The position numbers and the translations under genes were made by a program. Shown piece after piece: positions 27,743 to 37,140 of a stretch of DNA of 64,000 bases; positions within the stretch are counted from its first letter, which is position 1; the number at the start of each line of letters is the position of its first letter. The notes below the pieces were generated by a model. The model was not told the origin of the DNA. It worked only from the letters and a program-made list of their open reading frames with translations, and searched no databases. Source of the DNA: CANMIH01 sp049116335 (GTDB lineage Bacteria; Pseudomonadota; Alphaproteobacteria; Rhodobacterales; Rhodobacteraceae); the NCBI GenBank assembly GCA_049116335.1, contig JAGDYZ010000016.1, positions 186,001-250,000 on the forward strand, in the 5' to 3' direction.

Positions 27743-27764
27743 CACCCGAACAGCTTGCAGGTAT

Positions 27765-28184
27765 TCATCCAAGCGGATCGCTAGTCGTGTAGAACAATGA
27801 AACTCTGATCACGGCCGCCTTCAGGCTTGCCGCACCTTCAACAGGCAGATCGACCGACTGCGGGGCTTCCGCCTCCACCCAGTCGCAAAGGCCGTCCAAT
27901 GTTCGATCGGCGGTGATCACCGCGCCGATGCTGACGCAAAGTGTGTCGAAAGCAGCGTCACGGTCGTTCGTTCCTTGCACGACTGCCTCTATCTCGGCGC
28001 GGTGCTGATAGTGATAGCGCAGCGGCGACAGCGTCACCTCCGGCTCACCCGGCTCGCCGTCGCGCAGAATTAATAGCCCCTGAGCCGGAACGCGCTCGGG
28101 CAAGACATCCCCGCGCAGTGCGCCAGTAGGCAGCATGGAGAGCCGAGTGTGCAGTGCAGAAAGGATGGTTTCGCGCGCACTCAT
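27765..28184 (-). CDS. Tail completion / terminator protein
   Basis: 139 residues from ATG 28184 (ATGA overlap); a longer TTG start is possible but adds only a few residues. An N-terminal helix (ILSALHTRLSMLP) precedes a beta-rich part with ITADRTLDGLCDWVEAEAP, which is typical of tail-terminator proteins in this family. It would cap the tail tube and bind the head. The family is called from motif and order. Confidence 0.75.
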   Translation of the reverse strand: MSARETILSALHTRLSMLPTGALRGDVLPERVPAQGLLILRDGEPGEPEVTLSPLRYHYQHRAEIEAVVQGTNDRDAAFDTLCVSIGAVITADRTLDGLCDWVEAEAPQSVDLPVEGAASLKAAVIRVSLFYTTSDPLG

Positions 28185-28810
28185 AGTTTTGCCTCTAGCC
28201 AATTCGCCACGATCAGCCCCGGAACTGCCGCCAGCGCGCGGTCGGCGTCGCGGGCCAGATTGAGCCGTTTCGCAAGCTTCACCTGTGGGACCAGCAGAAA
28301 GATCGGCACCGTGCTGCGTCCGCGACCCGTCTTGGACCGTGAAGCCACACCAAGCCCGCGGTTGTTCAACCGACCATCAGCCACCAGCAGGCTTGGCCCG
28401 CGCCGCCGATAGACAAACCGCAGCCGCAACCCGCGCCGCCGTTCCCATTCGCCGGGGGTGATCCTGCCACCGCGCACGCCACGACCAGCAGCTGGAGTCG
28501 GGATCGCAAGCCAGAACCCATTTTTCGAGCGGATCAATGGTCCGGTGTCATGAGCGCCGACAATCACGGGTGCCTTCGACCAGACCAGCGCTGCTGCTTT
28601 CAAGCTTTCGCCAGATCTCGGATAGGTCTGGCTCCGGATCGAGTTCGACAATCGCCGACCGAGGCCTGCTTGCGTAATCTGCCCGCGCCATGCGGTTTTC
28701 AAGTCCGTGCCAGCTTCGCGCATAGCTGCACTGACGGCCTTTTCACCTGCCTTTATCTCCGCTGCCATCGCGGAAATGAGATCAGGGCTGATGTCGAGCC
28801 CGAGCTTCAT
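28181..28810 (-). CDS. Phage neck/tail protein, DUF6441-like
   Basis: 209 residues from ATG 28810 (ATGA overlap with the gene before). The N-terminus is helical (AAEIKAGEKAVSAAMREAG), then a very basic middle with many arginines (RRRGLRLRFVYRRRG). It resembles DUF6441 proteins encoded between head-closure and tail-terminator genes. A role in head-tail joining or tail morphogenesis is likely. Confidence 0.7.
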   Translation of the reverse strand: MKLGLDISPDLISAMAAEIKAGEKAVSAAMREAGTDLKTAWRGQITQAGLGRRLSNSIRSQTYPRSGESLKAAALVWSKAPVIVGAHDTGPLIRSKNGFWLAIPTPAAGRGVRGGRITPGEWERRRGLRLRFVYRRRGPSLLVADGRLNNRGLGVASRSKTGRGRSTVPIFLLVPQVKLAKRLNLARDADRALAAVPGLIVANWLEAKL

Positions 28811-29118
28811 GCCGGACACAACTCAATGGTCCAGACCAACCGCTCGCGGTCGCGGCGCGGTTCACCCTGGATCAGGAACGTTTCCTCGCCAATCAGGATC
28901 TGTTCCTGTGGGCGCGGATCCGGGATATCTGCAACCTGAACGTCGATGCGTGTCGTCTCAGAGAGTAGACGGGCTGATCCGAACTCTGTGATCTCGTCAG
29001 GACGGCGCAGAATGCCACGGGCCCGTGTGAACTGACCCTCGACGTCACGATGCCATATCTCGAAAGAAATATTCGGATCGCTGAACAGTGTTCTGATGAC
29101 TGCAGCAAATGCCGTCAT
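28807..29118 (-). CDS. Head-tail joining / head closure protein
   Basis: 103 residues, beta-rich (FEIWHRDVEGQFTRARGILRR) and ending in WTIELCPA, similar in build to head-closure proteins of gpFII type. The start overlaps the stop of the decoration gene by one base. It probably bridges portal/adaptor and tail terminator. The function is assigned from size and place. Confidence 0.65.
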   Translation of the reverse strand: MTAFAAVIRTLFSDPNISFEIWHRDVEGQFTRARGILRRPDEITEFGSARLLSETTRIDVQVADIPDPRPQEQILIGEETFLIQGEPRRDRERLVWTIELCPA

Positions 29119-29453
29119 CAGAAGCTCGCGTTTAGGCGCACCCGGCCAATCACGTCAGCCGCGCCGCCCGCAACCGCGTCGGTCGCCACGCCAATCAACG
29201 TATTGCCGGTGGCGGTTTTGGAGGCTTCCTTGTTGGTGTTGTCCCAATAAACCTTATCACCGGCAGACCAGGCTTGGGAGGCGACCTTCTTTAGATCGAA
29301 GACGCCGACGAGTGCGGTCTCAACGGTTTCGGCATTGGCGGCATCCCCGGCGGCCACGCCAAAAATGGAGCCGACGAGCAGGCCGTCGCCGGACGTTACG
29401 GCGTAGGGCGCGGTGAGCGTGACGGTATTGCCGGGCTGGACGTAGTTTTTCAT
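29118..29453 (-). CDS. Capsid decoration (cement) protein, DUF2190 type
   Basis: 111 residues, YVQPGNTVTLTAPYAVTSGD at the start and GDKVYWDNTNKE near 70-80, a clear DUF2190 pattern. These small beta proteins trimerise on the capsid surface and stabilise it after DNA filling. It lies directly after the capsid gene, as usual. Confidence 0.85.
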   Translation of the reverse strand: MKNYVQPGNTVTLTAPYAVTSGDGLLVGSIFGVAAGDAANAETVETALVGVFDLKKVASQAWSAGDKVYWDNTNKEASKTATGNTLIGVATDAVAGGAADVIGRVRLNASF

Positions 29454-29531
29454 TGCGGGGTCCTTTGCAAAACGAAACGAGCGGCCCCATTGGACCGCCC
29501 GTCAGGGTTGGAGTTTCAGAATTGGCTCGGT

Positions 29532-31586
29532 TTATGCGCCCGGATTCTTGTAGAGGCCGCGCCAGTCAATGGCCTTGGCACCGAAGTCGAGGCGGCACTT
29601 GATCTCAACGCCGTCGACGTCAAAGCCGTTGCGTGTCTCGATGTAGGCACCTTGCTGGCCCTCGAGATAGGCGTACTCGATTGTATCGATCTGGTTTGGG
29701 TTGGCGGCCAAATACCAGGCGGTTTCGCTTACCGCGTCCAGCCGGGGTTCGCTGATCGGTGCCAGCGTCCGGATCGATTGCGGCACGACGTTCGAGGTTG
29801 CGGCGGGCACCAGGTTCTGGGCGACCATCTGCTCGGCACGCAGTTCCAACGAGGCAGGCACGATGAGATATGCAGGACGGACATTCAGAACCGTCTTTTT
29901 ATCGAGACCGGTCTGCTTGGCCATCGCAGCACGCGCCGCACCAACGCTTCCCACATCAAGCGCTGCGCCAGTACCGGCCAGGTTCTTGTGAGTGTTATGG
30001 AAGAGCGCATTGCCATCGGCCATCGCAGGGTTGGCGGTGATGATGCCCCAGACCACGTCTGACTCCAGCTGGGCGATAGAGTTGCCATACATTGCCGGGA
30101 TGCGCGTGAAGGCGTCGAGATCATCATTGATCAACGTCTGCCGCGTGATGGCGACCACCCGGCCGTAGGTCTTGACCTTGTAGCTCTCTTTGCTCTCGCC
30201 GAGCGTGCCGCGCTTGAACTCTCCGCTCTCGCCAACTTCCAGCAGCTGCGGGGCCTCACCAAGTTGCACCCGATGCATCGACTTGAAGTCAGTTGCCAGA
30301 ACCTGACGGCAGAACAGCATAAACGTGCGGGGATAGGCGTCATAGGCTTGCCGCAGGGTCTTGTTCGTGACCGCCGACAAGATTTCTGGGAAGTCAGACG
30401 TTGAATGCAACGCCCGCGTGGCCACCTCGTCGCGCGACAGGCCCCGCGTGTTGACCCCGGCATTGCCAAGGCTTTCGCGGGCCAGTTCCATCAGCGTCAT
30501 GCCGCGGTACTGGCGGGCGGCGTCTTCCAGAGTGAAGAGCGTCGGGCTGTAGCGATGCAGGAGTGCATTGGCCACCGCGTCGCGGCGGGTGATTTGTTCG
30601 TCGCGGCCGCCCAGCGGGATCGACACCTGGCTGAAGGTGCGGGTTTCTTCGGATTTTGTGGCAACCTGATCAAGGATCAGGCGGCGCGCTTCGCCGATAT
30701 CCGTGCCGCGCTTCACCAGGTCGTCAGCAAAGCCGCGCTCGAGGTTCAGACGGCCTGCCAGATCGTAGATTGTGGAAACACGGTCGCGTTCAGTTTCGCG
30801 GGCGCGGGTCGCGACCGCCTCGGTGTCAGGCGCTGCGGCAATGTCAGCCATTTGCGGCTTTCGCTGTGTGCGGGTTTCGCTTGCGGCGACTTTTGGTTCG
30901 TCCGTCGGCTTTTGGGTATCGGTCATGGGTGTATCCTCGTCAGCATTGTTGTCGCTGGGCTTGTCTTTGGCCTCTGTGGCCGGGGCGTTGGATGTGTCCG
31001 TCATCGGGGTAGCTCCTCTAGGTGTGGGTGGGACGTCCCGGCGATGAAGGACGCAGTCGTGAAGTGGGGATTGTGCGCGAAACCCCGCTGCGGGGTCCGC
31101 GCCGACAGGCACGGCGGACACCTCAAAGGGCGTCCAGTCCACTGCGCGCCAAAGCTCGCGTGCAGCCTCGGGCTTTGAGACCTCAAACCGATGAACCTGA
31201 TAACCGATGGACACGGCGCGGATGTGGCCGGCCTGGATGTCGCGCCAGATCGGTTCAACATCGGCGCGCTCAGAGATCCGAACCTGCGCAATGCCACGGC
31301 CGTTTTCGATCCGGGCAGAGCCGGGAACCACAGAACCGATCACGGCATCCAGCGTATCGACCTCATGCACCTTCAGAAAAGGTGCACCTGCATTCAGCCG
31401 CTCAAGCCGCACGTGATCCGGATCGAGGCTCAGTTCCTCATCATAGGGCTCGCCAAACAGTGTCGTTCGGCGCACACGCGCACCGGCTGACCAGACGACT
31501 TCAACAGTCCGAGCGTTAATATCAGCTGAGTTTGGCGCAAGCTCCGCCATCCGGCGCAAGGCCGGGATTTCGATCGTTGTGTCCAT
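29532..31586 (-). CDS. Prohead protease fused to major capsid protein
   Basis: 684 residues from ATG 31586 (AGGA 7 bases upstream); a TTG at 31595 would add three residues. Residues 1-185 form an HK97-type prohead protease (LERLNAGAPFLKVHE, later AGHIRAVSIGYQV, then TPFEVSAVPVGADP). A linker of about 90 residues rich in T, D, P and E follows. The remainder is the major capsid protein, with VKTYGRVVAITRQTLINDDL and the C-terminal VEIKCRLDFGAKAIDWRGLY. The linker probably serves as scaffold and is removed in maturation. Such fusions are known but uncommon. Confidence 0.88.
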   Translation of the reverse strand: MDTTIEIPALRRMAELAPNSADINARTVEVVWSAGARVRRTTLFGEPYDEELSLDPDHVRLERLNAGAPFLKVHEVDTLDAVIGSVVPGSARIENGRGIAQVRISERADVEPIWRDIQAGHIRAVSIGYQVHRFEVSKPEAARELWRAVDWTPFEVSAVPVGADPAAGFRAQSPLHDCVLHRRDVPPTPRGATPMTDTSNAPATEAKDKPSDNNADEDTPMTDTQKPTDEPKVAASETRTQRKPQMADIAAAPDTEAVATRARETERDRVSTIYDLAGRLNLERGFADDLVKRGTDIGEARRLILDQVATKSEETRTFSQVSIPLGGRDEQITRRDAVANALLHRYSPTLFTLEDAARQYRGMTLMELARESLGNAGVNTRGLSRDEVATRALHSTSDFPEILSAVTNKTLRQAYDAYPRTFMLFCRQVLATDFKSMHRVQLGEAPQLLEVGESGEFKRGTLGESKESYKVKTYGRVVAITRQTLINDDLDAFTRIPAMYGNSIAQLESDVVWGIITANPAMADGNALFHNTHKNLAGTGAALDVGSVGAARAAMAKQTGLDKKTVLNVRPAYLIVPASLELRAEQMVAQNLVPAATSNVVPQSIRTLAPISEPRLDAVSETAWYLAANPNQIDTIEYAYLEGQQGAYIETRNGFDVDGVEIKCRLDFGAKAIDWRGLYKNPGA

Positions 31587-31591
31587 ATCGG

Positions 31592-33145
31592 TCAATCCTG
31601 TTGGTCGATGTCAGCCCGCGCAGGGTCTGTGTCGTTGCCGGGCGGGCCATTCGTCGGGTCATTGTCCGGATCGGTACCCAGATCGCTTGTCTGCGCACTT
31701 CCGGTTTTGGTGACCCGGCGTGGATCGCTGTCGAGTACCAACCCGAGTGTGTCGAGCTTGGCATTGGTTGCTGCAATCTCCGCCAGCACGGCGTCTGGAT
31801 TGCGGCCCTGCCGCGCGATGACCTCGGCCAGCGTCATGGTGCCGGACCGGATCGACAGCAGGTTGGCCATCGCGTCTTTCTGAGGATCGACCGCTTCGAA
31901 CTTCGGCGGTGACCACTCTACCGGCACGTCCGGTGTTGGGATCAGACCTGCAGCCCATGCAGCCTCGCAAAACCAGCGCCAGACCGGGGCGCAAAACATT
32001 GGAATGAACAGCTGCCACTGCACAGCGTCGATCTGACGGCGGAATTCCACCAGCCCCGCACGGATCGAGGAATAGTTCACCTGGGAGAGATCGCCGGTCA
32101 GCAACTCATACGGCACACGGAACCCTGCCGAGATCGTATGCAGGCTCGCCCGCTTGTATTCTGCATAGCCGCCGGTGGCAGAGGGCTGGTTAAACCGAAT
32201 GTCCTTGCCGCCGCGCGCATAAGCAATGAGCCCAGGCTCGAATTGCTCGACCCGATTGCCATCAGCATCAACCACCGACGGCGCGATGCCTTGTTGCGCT
32301 TCATCATCGCCAAAGACGATGGCGGTGACACAGGCCTCGGTTTTCTTGCGCACCAGCTCGGCCACCTCGTAATCGTCGAGATCGCGCAAGCTGCGGATCA
32401 CCGGTGCACCCCAGGGAACGCCACGCGCCTGTGTGCGCTGTTTTTCATAGATGTGCGCGATCTCCATCGCAGGCACCGGGCGGCTCTGCAGGCCATTCTG
32501 CATCGCGCCATAGGCATCGCCCGGATGTTCAGCGTGTAGCCAATAGGCCTCTCGCTTTCCAATGGGATTAAACTGAATTCCCTGTACCAAGCGCCCCGCG
32601 CCGAGCACGCCAGATTTTGTGGCATCCAGAAAGTCGGCTTCCAGCACCTGCAATTGTAGCGGCACCGGTAGCCCATCAGAGGAGCGGCGCAAGCGGCGGC
32701 GCACCAGAACTTCTCCTGCCTCGACCATCTCGCGGCAGATCAGGGTCTGCAAACCATAGAAGTCGAGCTGTCCATCGGCATCAGCTACGGCAGACCAGCG
32801 CGCGAATAGCGCGTCGACCTTGCGGTCCAGCGTGTCATTGCCGCTGGCCGCTCGGGGCATGATGCCCGCACCAACAATATTGTTCACGAGTACCGCCACA
32901 GCTTTCGCCGCATGCGGGTTGTTGCGCACCAGATCGCGCATCCGATCCCGCAAGAGGGCTCCAGCCACGCCCACCTCGGTATCTGCAGATGTGCCCCGCG
33001 CACGCCACCCATCGGTTCGCCGCCCCTTAGCGGCACCATCATATCCGCGCGTCAGGGTTTCGAACGCCTGGCGCGCAAGGACACGCCGCGCTGCCGCGCG
33101 CGGTGCCACGGTGGCAATTGCGTGATCAAACCAGTTTCCCGACAT
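31592..33145 (-). CDS. Phage portal protein, lambda family
   Basis: 517 residues with motifs typical of lambda gpB-type portals: LVRNNPHAAKAVAVLVNNIVG near 75-95, then DFYGLQTLICREMVEAGEVL, and later YSSIRAGLVEFRR and QWQLFIPMFCAPVW. It forms the dodecameric DNA gate at the capsid vertex. Start and stop abut its neighbours with one-base or short gaps. The aspartate-rich C-terminus is probably flexible. Confidence 0.92.
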   Translation of the reverse strand: MSGNWFDHAIATVAPRAAARRVLARQAFETLTRGYDGAAKGRRTDGWRARGTSADTEVGVAGALLRDRMRDLVRNNPHAAKAVAVLVNNIVGAGIMPRAASGNDTLDRKVDALFARWSAVADADGQLDFYGLQTLICREMVEAGEVLVRRRLRRSSDGLPVPLQLQVLEADFLDATKSGVLGAGRLVQGIQFNPIGKREAYWLHAEHPGDAYGAMQNGLQSRPVPAMEIAHIYEKQRTQARGVPWGAPVIRSLRDLDDYEVAELVRKKTEACVTAIVFGDDEAQQGIAPSVVDADGNRVEQFEPGLIAYARGGKDIRFNQPSATGGYAEYKRASLHTISAGFRVPYELLTGDLSQVNYSSIRAGLVEFRRQIDAVQWQLFIPMFCAPVWRWFCEAAWAAGLIPTPDVPVEWSPPKFEAVDPQKDAMANLLSIRSGTMTLAEVIARQGRNPDAVLAEIAATNAKLDTLGLVLDSDPRRVTKTGSAQTSDLGTDPDNDPTNGPPGNDTDPARADIDQQD

Positions 33146-33354
33146 CAGCGATCTCCGCGCGAGAAGCCAGCAAGTCCGGCGATCGGTAGCGGCCGTGTGG
33201 TCCCTGCGATGGCGCGCTCAATCGTTCGGATGCGCAAAAGGAGATCTGCAGCTGAACCATAATCGACGGATTTGCCATCATAGCTGACCCGCGTGGTGCC
33301 GCTGGCATAGGCACGGCGCAGCGCTGAAAGCTCGGTTTCCGTCCAATCAGTCAT
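33145..33354 (-). CDS. gpW-like head-tail joining protein
   Basis: 69 residues from ATG 33354, overlapping the terminase stop (TGATGA). Helix ETELSALRRAYASG, a beta hairpin VSYDGKSVDYGS and helix LLLRIRTIERAI match the gpW fold. It sits between TerL and portal genes as in lambda. It would help join tails to filled heads. Confidence 0.85.
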   Translation of the reverse strand: MTDWTETELSALRRAYASGTTRVSYDGKSVDYGSAADLLLRIRTIERAIAGTTRPLPIAGLAGFSRGDR

Positions 33355-35357
33355 CAAAACCATCCTCCACGCCGTCCGAGCCAGTCGGATTGACGCTTGC
33401 CTTGCGCAGCCTGCGCTTGCCTGTTGATTTGCCCCGCAGGATCCGCAGAGGCGTCAGCGACCCCAAGCTGGTCTTCAAGGTCCCGCCATTTGTCGTCCGT
33501 CCAGCGATCCGAGCCCACGATCCAGGCGGCAGCGCGAGCATAAACTCGGCAGTCCAACGCCTCGTTGCGCTCGCGCAGCTTCTGCCATTCGAGCCGGGCG
33601 AAGCCGCGCTTGGTGCGCACCGTCACCAACTGCTCGGCCACGAATTGCTTCAGCCATTCGTTCTCGACCCAATGCGGCAGATGCACCGTGCCGGGCGAGA
33701 ACGTCGCACCGTCGGCGCGTTCTTCGTCGGTCGGCCTTTCGAGCCGCAGGAAGCGATAGGTCTCTGCCTTGAAGGTCGAGACCGCCACGGTCCAAAGACG
33801 CGCGCCCCGGCGCAGACGTTTGCCCCCTTCAGTCGCATCCACATAGGTTGGGCCAGATACGGGGCTTGCGCGGTTGAACCCTTCGACGCCTTTGACGGGC
33901 GCGACCTGCGCAAATCCTTGCGCCCGCGACCATCCATAGACCGCCGGAGCCTCATAGCCGGTATCGATGGCAAGTCGCGCAATCTTCAAGTGCGCGCCAC
34001 GCTCATGCGGCCAGGTTCGACCAAGCAGTTCGGTCAGATCGCCCCACGCCTCATGACGATCGGGGCCGCCTTCGATAACAATGTGATCGACGAGCCAGCT
34101 TTCGAGCCCGCGGCCCCAGGCCCAGACATCGACCTCGATCCGGTCCTTTTGCACATCGGCGCCAGCTGTCAGGAACAACCCACCCGCAGGCACAATGCCC
34201 GGCTTCCACCCTTCTCGCTGGTCGTAGAGCCGCTGCCAGTCCGGCGCCTCACCCGTCTCGACCCACGTCTCGCCGAGGATCGTGTTGCGAAACGCTTTGA
34301 TCGCCTCATCCGACCCCTGGGCTGCGTCCCAGGCCCGCACAATCCGCTCCCAGCTGAGCCAGCCAATCGGCGAATAGAGCGCAGATAGGTGATAGCCGAC
34401 GGTATTCGGGTCCGCCGCCGTGGCGGTTGCTCGCCATTCGCCAGCCTCCAGCATCGCCGTCTTGTGATGCTCCGCTATGGGCTGCTCGCAGCCATCGCAG
34501 TGATATTCCGCTGTCTCGGGGCGCCCCTTCTGCCAACGCAGTCGTTCGAATTTGAGCCACTGCATCGCGCCACAATGCGGGCATGGGACAAAAAACCGAC
34601 GCTGATCACTGGCCTCATAGTCCCGTTCAATCCGGCTCATGCCGCGAATGGTCGGGGTTGAGACCAAGAACACCTTGCGCCGGTGGGCGAAGGTCAGCGA
34701 ACGCGCTTCCGCCAGCGTAACCGGATCACCCTCATCGTCGGCGGACGCCGGATAGGCATCGACCTCGTCGAGGAAAATGTAGCGCGCCGGGGTCGAGCGC
34801 AGCCCTACGGCCGAGTTTGCCCCGGTCATGATCAAAATACCGCCCGCAAATTCCTTGGACAGCATCGTGTTGCCCGCGTCACGAGAACGCGCCGGTTTGA
34901 CCCGCTCCCGCAGTTCCGGGCTCTCATCGATCAGCGGATCAATCCGCTGACGTGAGTTTCGTTTCGCCAATTCCACCGTTGGCTGGACCGCCAGCATGGG
35001 TCCTGGCGCCTGATGGATCGCAAAGCCAATCCAGTTGTTGCCCGCCTCGGTCGCGCCGACCTGCGCTGCCTTCATGAACACGATCCGCTGTGCCTGGTCG
35101 CCGGGCGAAAGCCTGTCCATGATCTCAGCCATGTAAGGCGTGCGGGCCGTTCGATACCGACCAGGTTCTGCCGACGCGCGCCCCGACAGCATCCGGTGTC
35201 GGTCTGCCCATTGGGAGACGGTCAGGTCCGCATCCGGCGTGAGACCCGCGCCCCAGGCACGCAGGATTTCTGCCGCGCCATCGAAATCCAGCAGATCGTC
35301 CGCATCATCGGAGATCAGGTTTGACCTCGGCAAGATCGTCGAGCTGGGCACGGACAT
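33354..35357 (-). CDS. terL: Terminase large subunit, lambda gpA type
   Basis: 667 residues from ATG 35357; an earlier start at 35393 is possible and both overlap the small subunit. The ATPase core shows KAAQVGATEAGNNW near residues 95-108 (Walker A variant), YIFLDEVDAYP near 190 (Walker B) and VSTPT. A zinc-ribbon-like CPHC...CDGC follows near 245-285, and the C-terminal nuclease part has LFLTAGADVQKDRIEV. It packages and cuts concatemeric DNA. Length is close to lambda gpA (641). Confidence 0.92.
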   Translation of the reverse strand: MSVPSSTILPRSNLISDDADDLLDFDGAAEILRAWGAGLTPDADLTVSQWADRHRMLSGRASAEPGRYRTARTPYMAEIMDRLSPGDQAQRIVFMKAAQVGATEAGNNWIGFAIHQAPGPMLAVQPTVELAKRNSRQRIDPLIDESPELRERVKPARSRDAGNTMLSKEFAGGILIMTGANSAVGLRSTPARYIFLDEVDAYPASADDEGDPVTLAEARSLTFAHRRKVFLVSTPTIRGMSRIERDYEASDQRRFFVPCPHCGAMQWLKFERLRWQKGRPETAEYHCDGCEQPIAEHHKTAMLEAGEWRATATAADPNTVGYHLSALYSPIGWLSWERIVRAWDAAQGSDEAIKAFRNTILGETWVETGEAPDWQRLYDQREGWKPGIVPAGGLFLTAGADVQKDRIEVDVWAWGRGLESWLVDHIVIEGGPDRHEAWGDLTELLGRTWPHERGAHLKIARLAIDTGYEAPAVYGWSRAQGFAQVAPVKGVEGFNRASPVSGPTYVDATEGGKRLRRGARLWTVAVSTFKAETYRFLRLERPTDEERADGATFSPGTVHLPHWVENEWLKQFVAEQLVTVRTKRGFARLEWQKLRERNEALDCRVYARAAAWIVGSDRWTDDKWRDLEDQLGVADASADPAGQINRQAQAAQGKRQSDWLGRRGGWF

Positions 35358-35865
35358 GTTTTTCCAAAACTTTCTGCATTGCGGCGGGCTCAACGCCCAA
35401 ATCTGCCGCCATCAACGCGGCCGCCCGCGCGGGCCAGTTGACCCAGACATCACGCTCCTGCCGCGCCAGCCGAAAAACCAGCGACAGTGCGCGAGCCCGG
35501 TCGATCAACTCGCCTTTCAGCTTTTGCAGACGCAGACGACGTTCCTGCGCCTTCAGCACTTCATTGGCCGTCTTGGCCTGCAAAAAGGTGGTGCCACCGC
35601 TATTTGCCGGAGCCTCAAGCCCCTGTTCCTTCAGAGTGTCACCGACTGCCGAGACAGCCGCCTCCGACACAGGCTTGCGTCTTGGCTGCGGCTTCTTGCG
35701 GGTTTTGGATGGGTCGGTTGCCTCAGCACGCAGGGCATCGCTTGAAACCGCATCGATGCTGCCATCGTCGTGCAGCACCAGCCGTCCTGTTGCCTTGGCC
35801 TTCTGGATTGCACCGCGTGAAAGACCAACACGGGTGGCGTATTGGCGCTCGCTCAAACCCTCCAT
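35305..35865 (-). CDS. terS: Terminase small subunit
   Basis: 186 residues. The N-terminal helix-turn-helix (SERQYATRVGLSRGAIQKAKATG) would bind the packaging site. A basic linker and long helices (KAQERRLRLQKLKGELIDRARAL) follow, consistent with oligomerisation. It overlaps the large subunit by about 50 bases in another frame. The identity rests on HTH, size and adjacency. Confidence 0.82.
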   Translation of the reverse strand: MEGLSERQYATRVGLSRGAIQKAKATGRLVLHDDGSIDAVSSDALRAEATDPSKTRKKPQPRRKPVSEAAVSAVGDTLKEQGLEAPANSGGTTFLQAKTANEVLKAQERRLRLQKLKGELIDRARALSLVFRLARQERDVWVNWPARAAALMAADLGVEPAAMQKVLEKHVRAQLDDLAEVKPDLR

Positions 35866-36011
35866 TGCGCGCTCCGATTATCATTCAAAATCATGTGCTT
35901 ATGTCGTTGATAAGCCTCCGCAGTAGAGCGAATGTGGTCTCACGAAAACGATGCAACTCACCACCGCGCTCAAGCAGCGCAGCGGTCGCGCAAAACCAAG
36001 GAGCCGCCACG

Positions 36012-36281
36012 ATGACCCGCTTGAACCCGATCACCACGCCTCGCCACCAACTGCGCGCCGAGAAAGCCGCGCGAAACCGCGAAGCTGCGATCAACGCCTT
36101 CATCGGCAAGAAGGCCGAGGTCGACGACATGCTCGCCCGGCTTCAGAGCCTCAGCGACGAGCATTTCAACTGCCAACCCGACGAAATCAACTGGGGCCAT
36201 GTTGGCACCCTTGAGCATTACGCCAGCCTGCTGAAGCGCATCACCGACAGCGCCTTCAGCGAAGGCGAGCACGCGGAGTAA
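36012..36281 (+). CDS. Small phage protein, + strand cluster 1
   Basis: 89 residues from ATG 36012 with AAGGAG 8 bases upstream; a much longer frame upstream crosses the terminase gene and is a shadow. Basic N-terminus, then helices (KKAEVDDMLARLQSLSDEHF, then GTLEHYASLLKRITDSAF). No family is recognised. It is first of three short + strand genes inside the otherwise minus packaging region. Confidence 0.6.
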   Translation: MTRLNPITTPRHQLRAEKAARNREAAINAFIGKKAEVDDMLARLQSLSDEHFNCQPDEINWGHVGTLEHYASLLKRITDSAFSEGEHAE

Positions 36282-36286
36282 GCGCC

Positions 36287-36505
36287 ATGGAAACCAGCAC
36301 AATTCGTATCGCAATTCGTAAACTGCCCGATCAATTCGATCGCAGCCGCATCACCACAGTCCTTGACGAGATCGAATGCGCCTTAATGGACGACGGTGGC
36401 GTTTATGTTCGCGCCTACGCCGACAGCATGACGATCACCATCGAGGTGCCCACCAATCAACTGATCGACGCAGCCGCCTGTCTGAAAGACATCGGTCTGG
36501 TCTGA
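36287..36505 (+). CDS. Small phage protein, + strand cluster 2
   Basis: 72 residues beginning 5 bp after the previous stop, GGAG 10 bases before the ATG. Alternating beta strands (TIRIAIRKLP, GVYVRAYADSMTITIEVP) suggest a compact alpha/beta fold. No motif of known function is seen. Presumably co-transcribed with its neighbour. Confidence 0.55.
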   Translation: METSTIRIAIRKLPDQFDRSRITTVLDEIECALMDDGGVYVRAYADSMTITIEVPTNQLIDAAACLKDIGLV

Positions 36506-36595
36506 ACTGCACAGACCTCAAGATTTACCCCGCGCTCGCGGGGCCTGTCTCGGTAGAAGGACGCATGTCGCGATCCTCAAATACTGGAGACACTT

Positions 36596-36838
36596 ATGGC
36601 TCAGAAATCCACACCGAAAACAACCGCTACGGCCTCGCACCAGACGAAGCAGCAGATCGTGATTGACCTCCTACGTCGGCCTGAAGGCGCGACCATCGAA
36701 GAGATCGCCAATGCCACCGAGTGGCAATCGCATACGGTGCGCGGCGCCATGTCCGGCGCGCTCAAGAAAAAGCTAGGCCTCGCAATCACCTCGGAAAAGG
36801 TGGAGGAGCGCGGACGCGTCTATCGTATCGAAGACTGA
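36596..36838 (+). CDS. DUF3489-domain winged-helix-like protein
   Basis: 80 residues. A short basic lead is followed by the DUF3489 pattern: IVIDLLRRPEGATIEEIA, then TEWQSHTVRGAMSGALKKKLG, then a beta wing (KVEERGRVYRI). This is probably a small DNA-binding winged helix. GGAG stands 8 bases upstream of the ATG. Its last 19 bases overlap the end of the convergent membrane gene. Confidence 0.8.
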   Translation: MAQKSTPKTTATASHQTKQQIVIDLLRRPEGATIEEIANATEWQSHTVRGAMSGALKKKLGLAITSEKVEERGRVYRIED

Positions 36839-37140
36839 TCCCGCGCCGCTGTACCGCTGAAGTCGCGGCGGTAAGGGAGCCTTGCGCGAACGGAGCCGTC
36901 GCTTGTCTGGAGTGGCGGCTTTGTCGTTCGGACCCGAATGGCCTCGAACACCCGCCGCAGCACATAGGAACGCACGATGCTGACGACGGTAAAGACCGCC
37001 CCCATTTGCAGGTTCTGCGCCAGCGTCGTGTGCAGCCCAAACATCGGGAAGATCATGGTCTGCGTCAGCACAGCGACGCCGTAGCCCACCGCAACATTCG
37101 CAATCGCTTCACAAAATGACATCAGACGGGATTGCCTCAT
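36820..37140 (-). CDS. Phage membrane protein, DUF7220-like
   Basis: 106 residues. The N-terminal 65 carry two hydrophobic segments (IANVAVGYGVAVLTQTMIF and NLQMGAVFTVVSIVRSYVL) ending in RRVFE, the pattern of a family of small phage membrane proteins. The last 35 residues are basic and low in structure, and run into the convergent gene. ATGA overlap with the methyltransferase stop. Function unknown. Confidence 0.7.
   Translation of the reverse strand: MRQSRLMSFCEAIANVAVGYGVAVLTQTMIFPMFGLHTTLAQNLQMGAVFTVVSIVRSYVLRRVFEAIRVRTTKPPLQTSDGSVRARLPYRRDFSGTAARDQSSIR

Noticed and set aside
35487..36011. Long + strand frame before 36012
   Set aside because: It is antisense to the terminase small subunit; only the part from ATG 36012 has a ribosome site.
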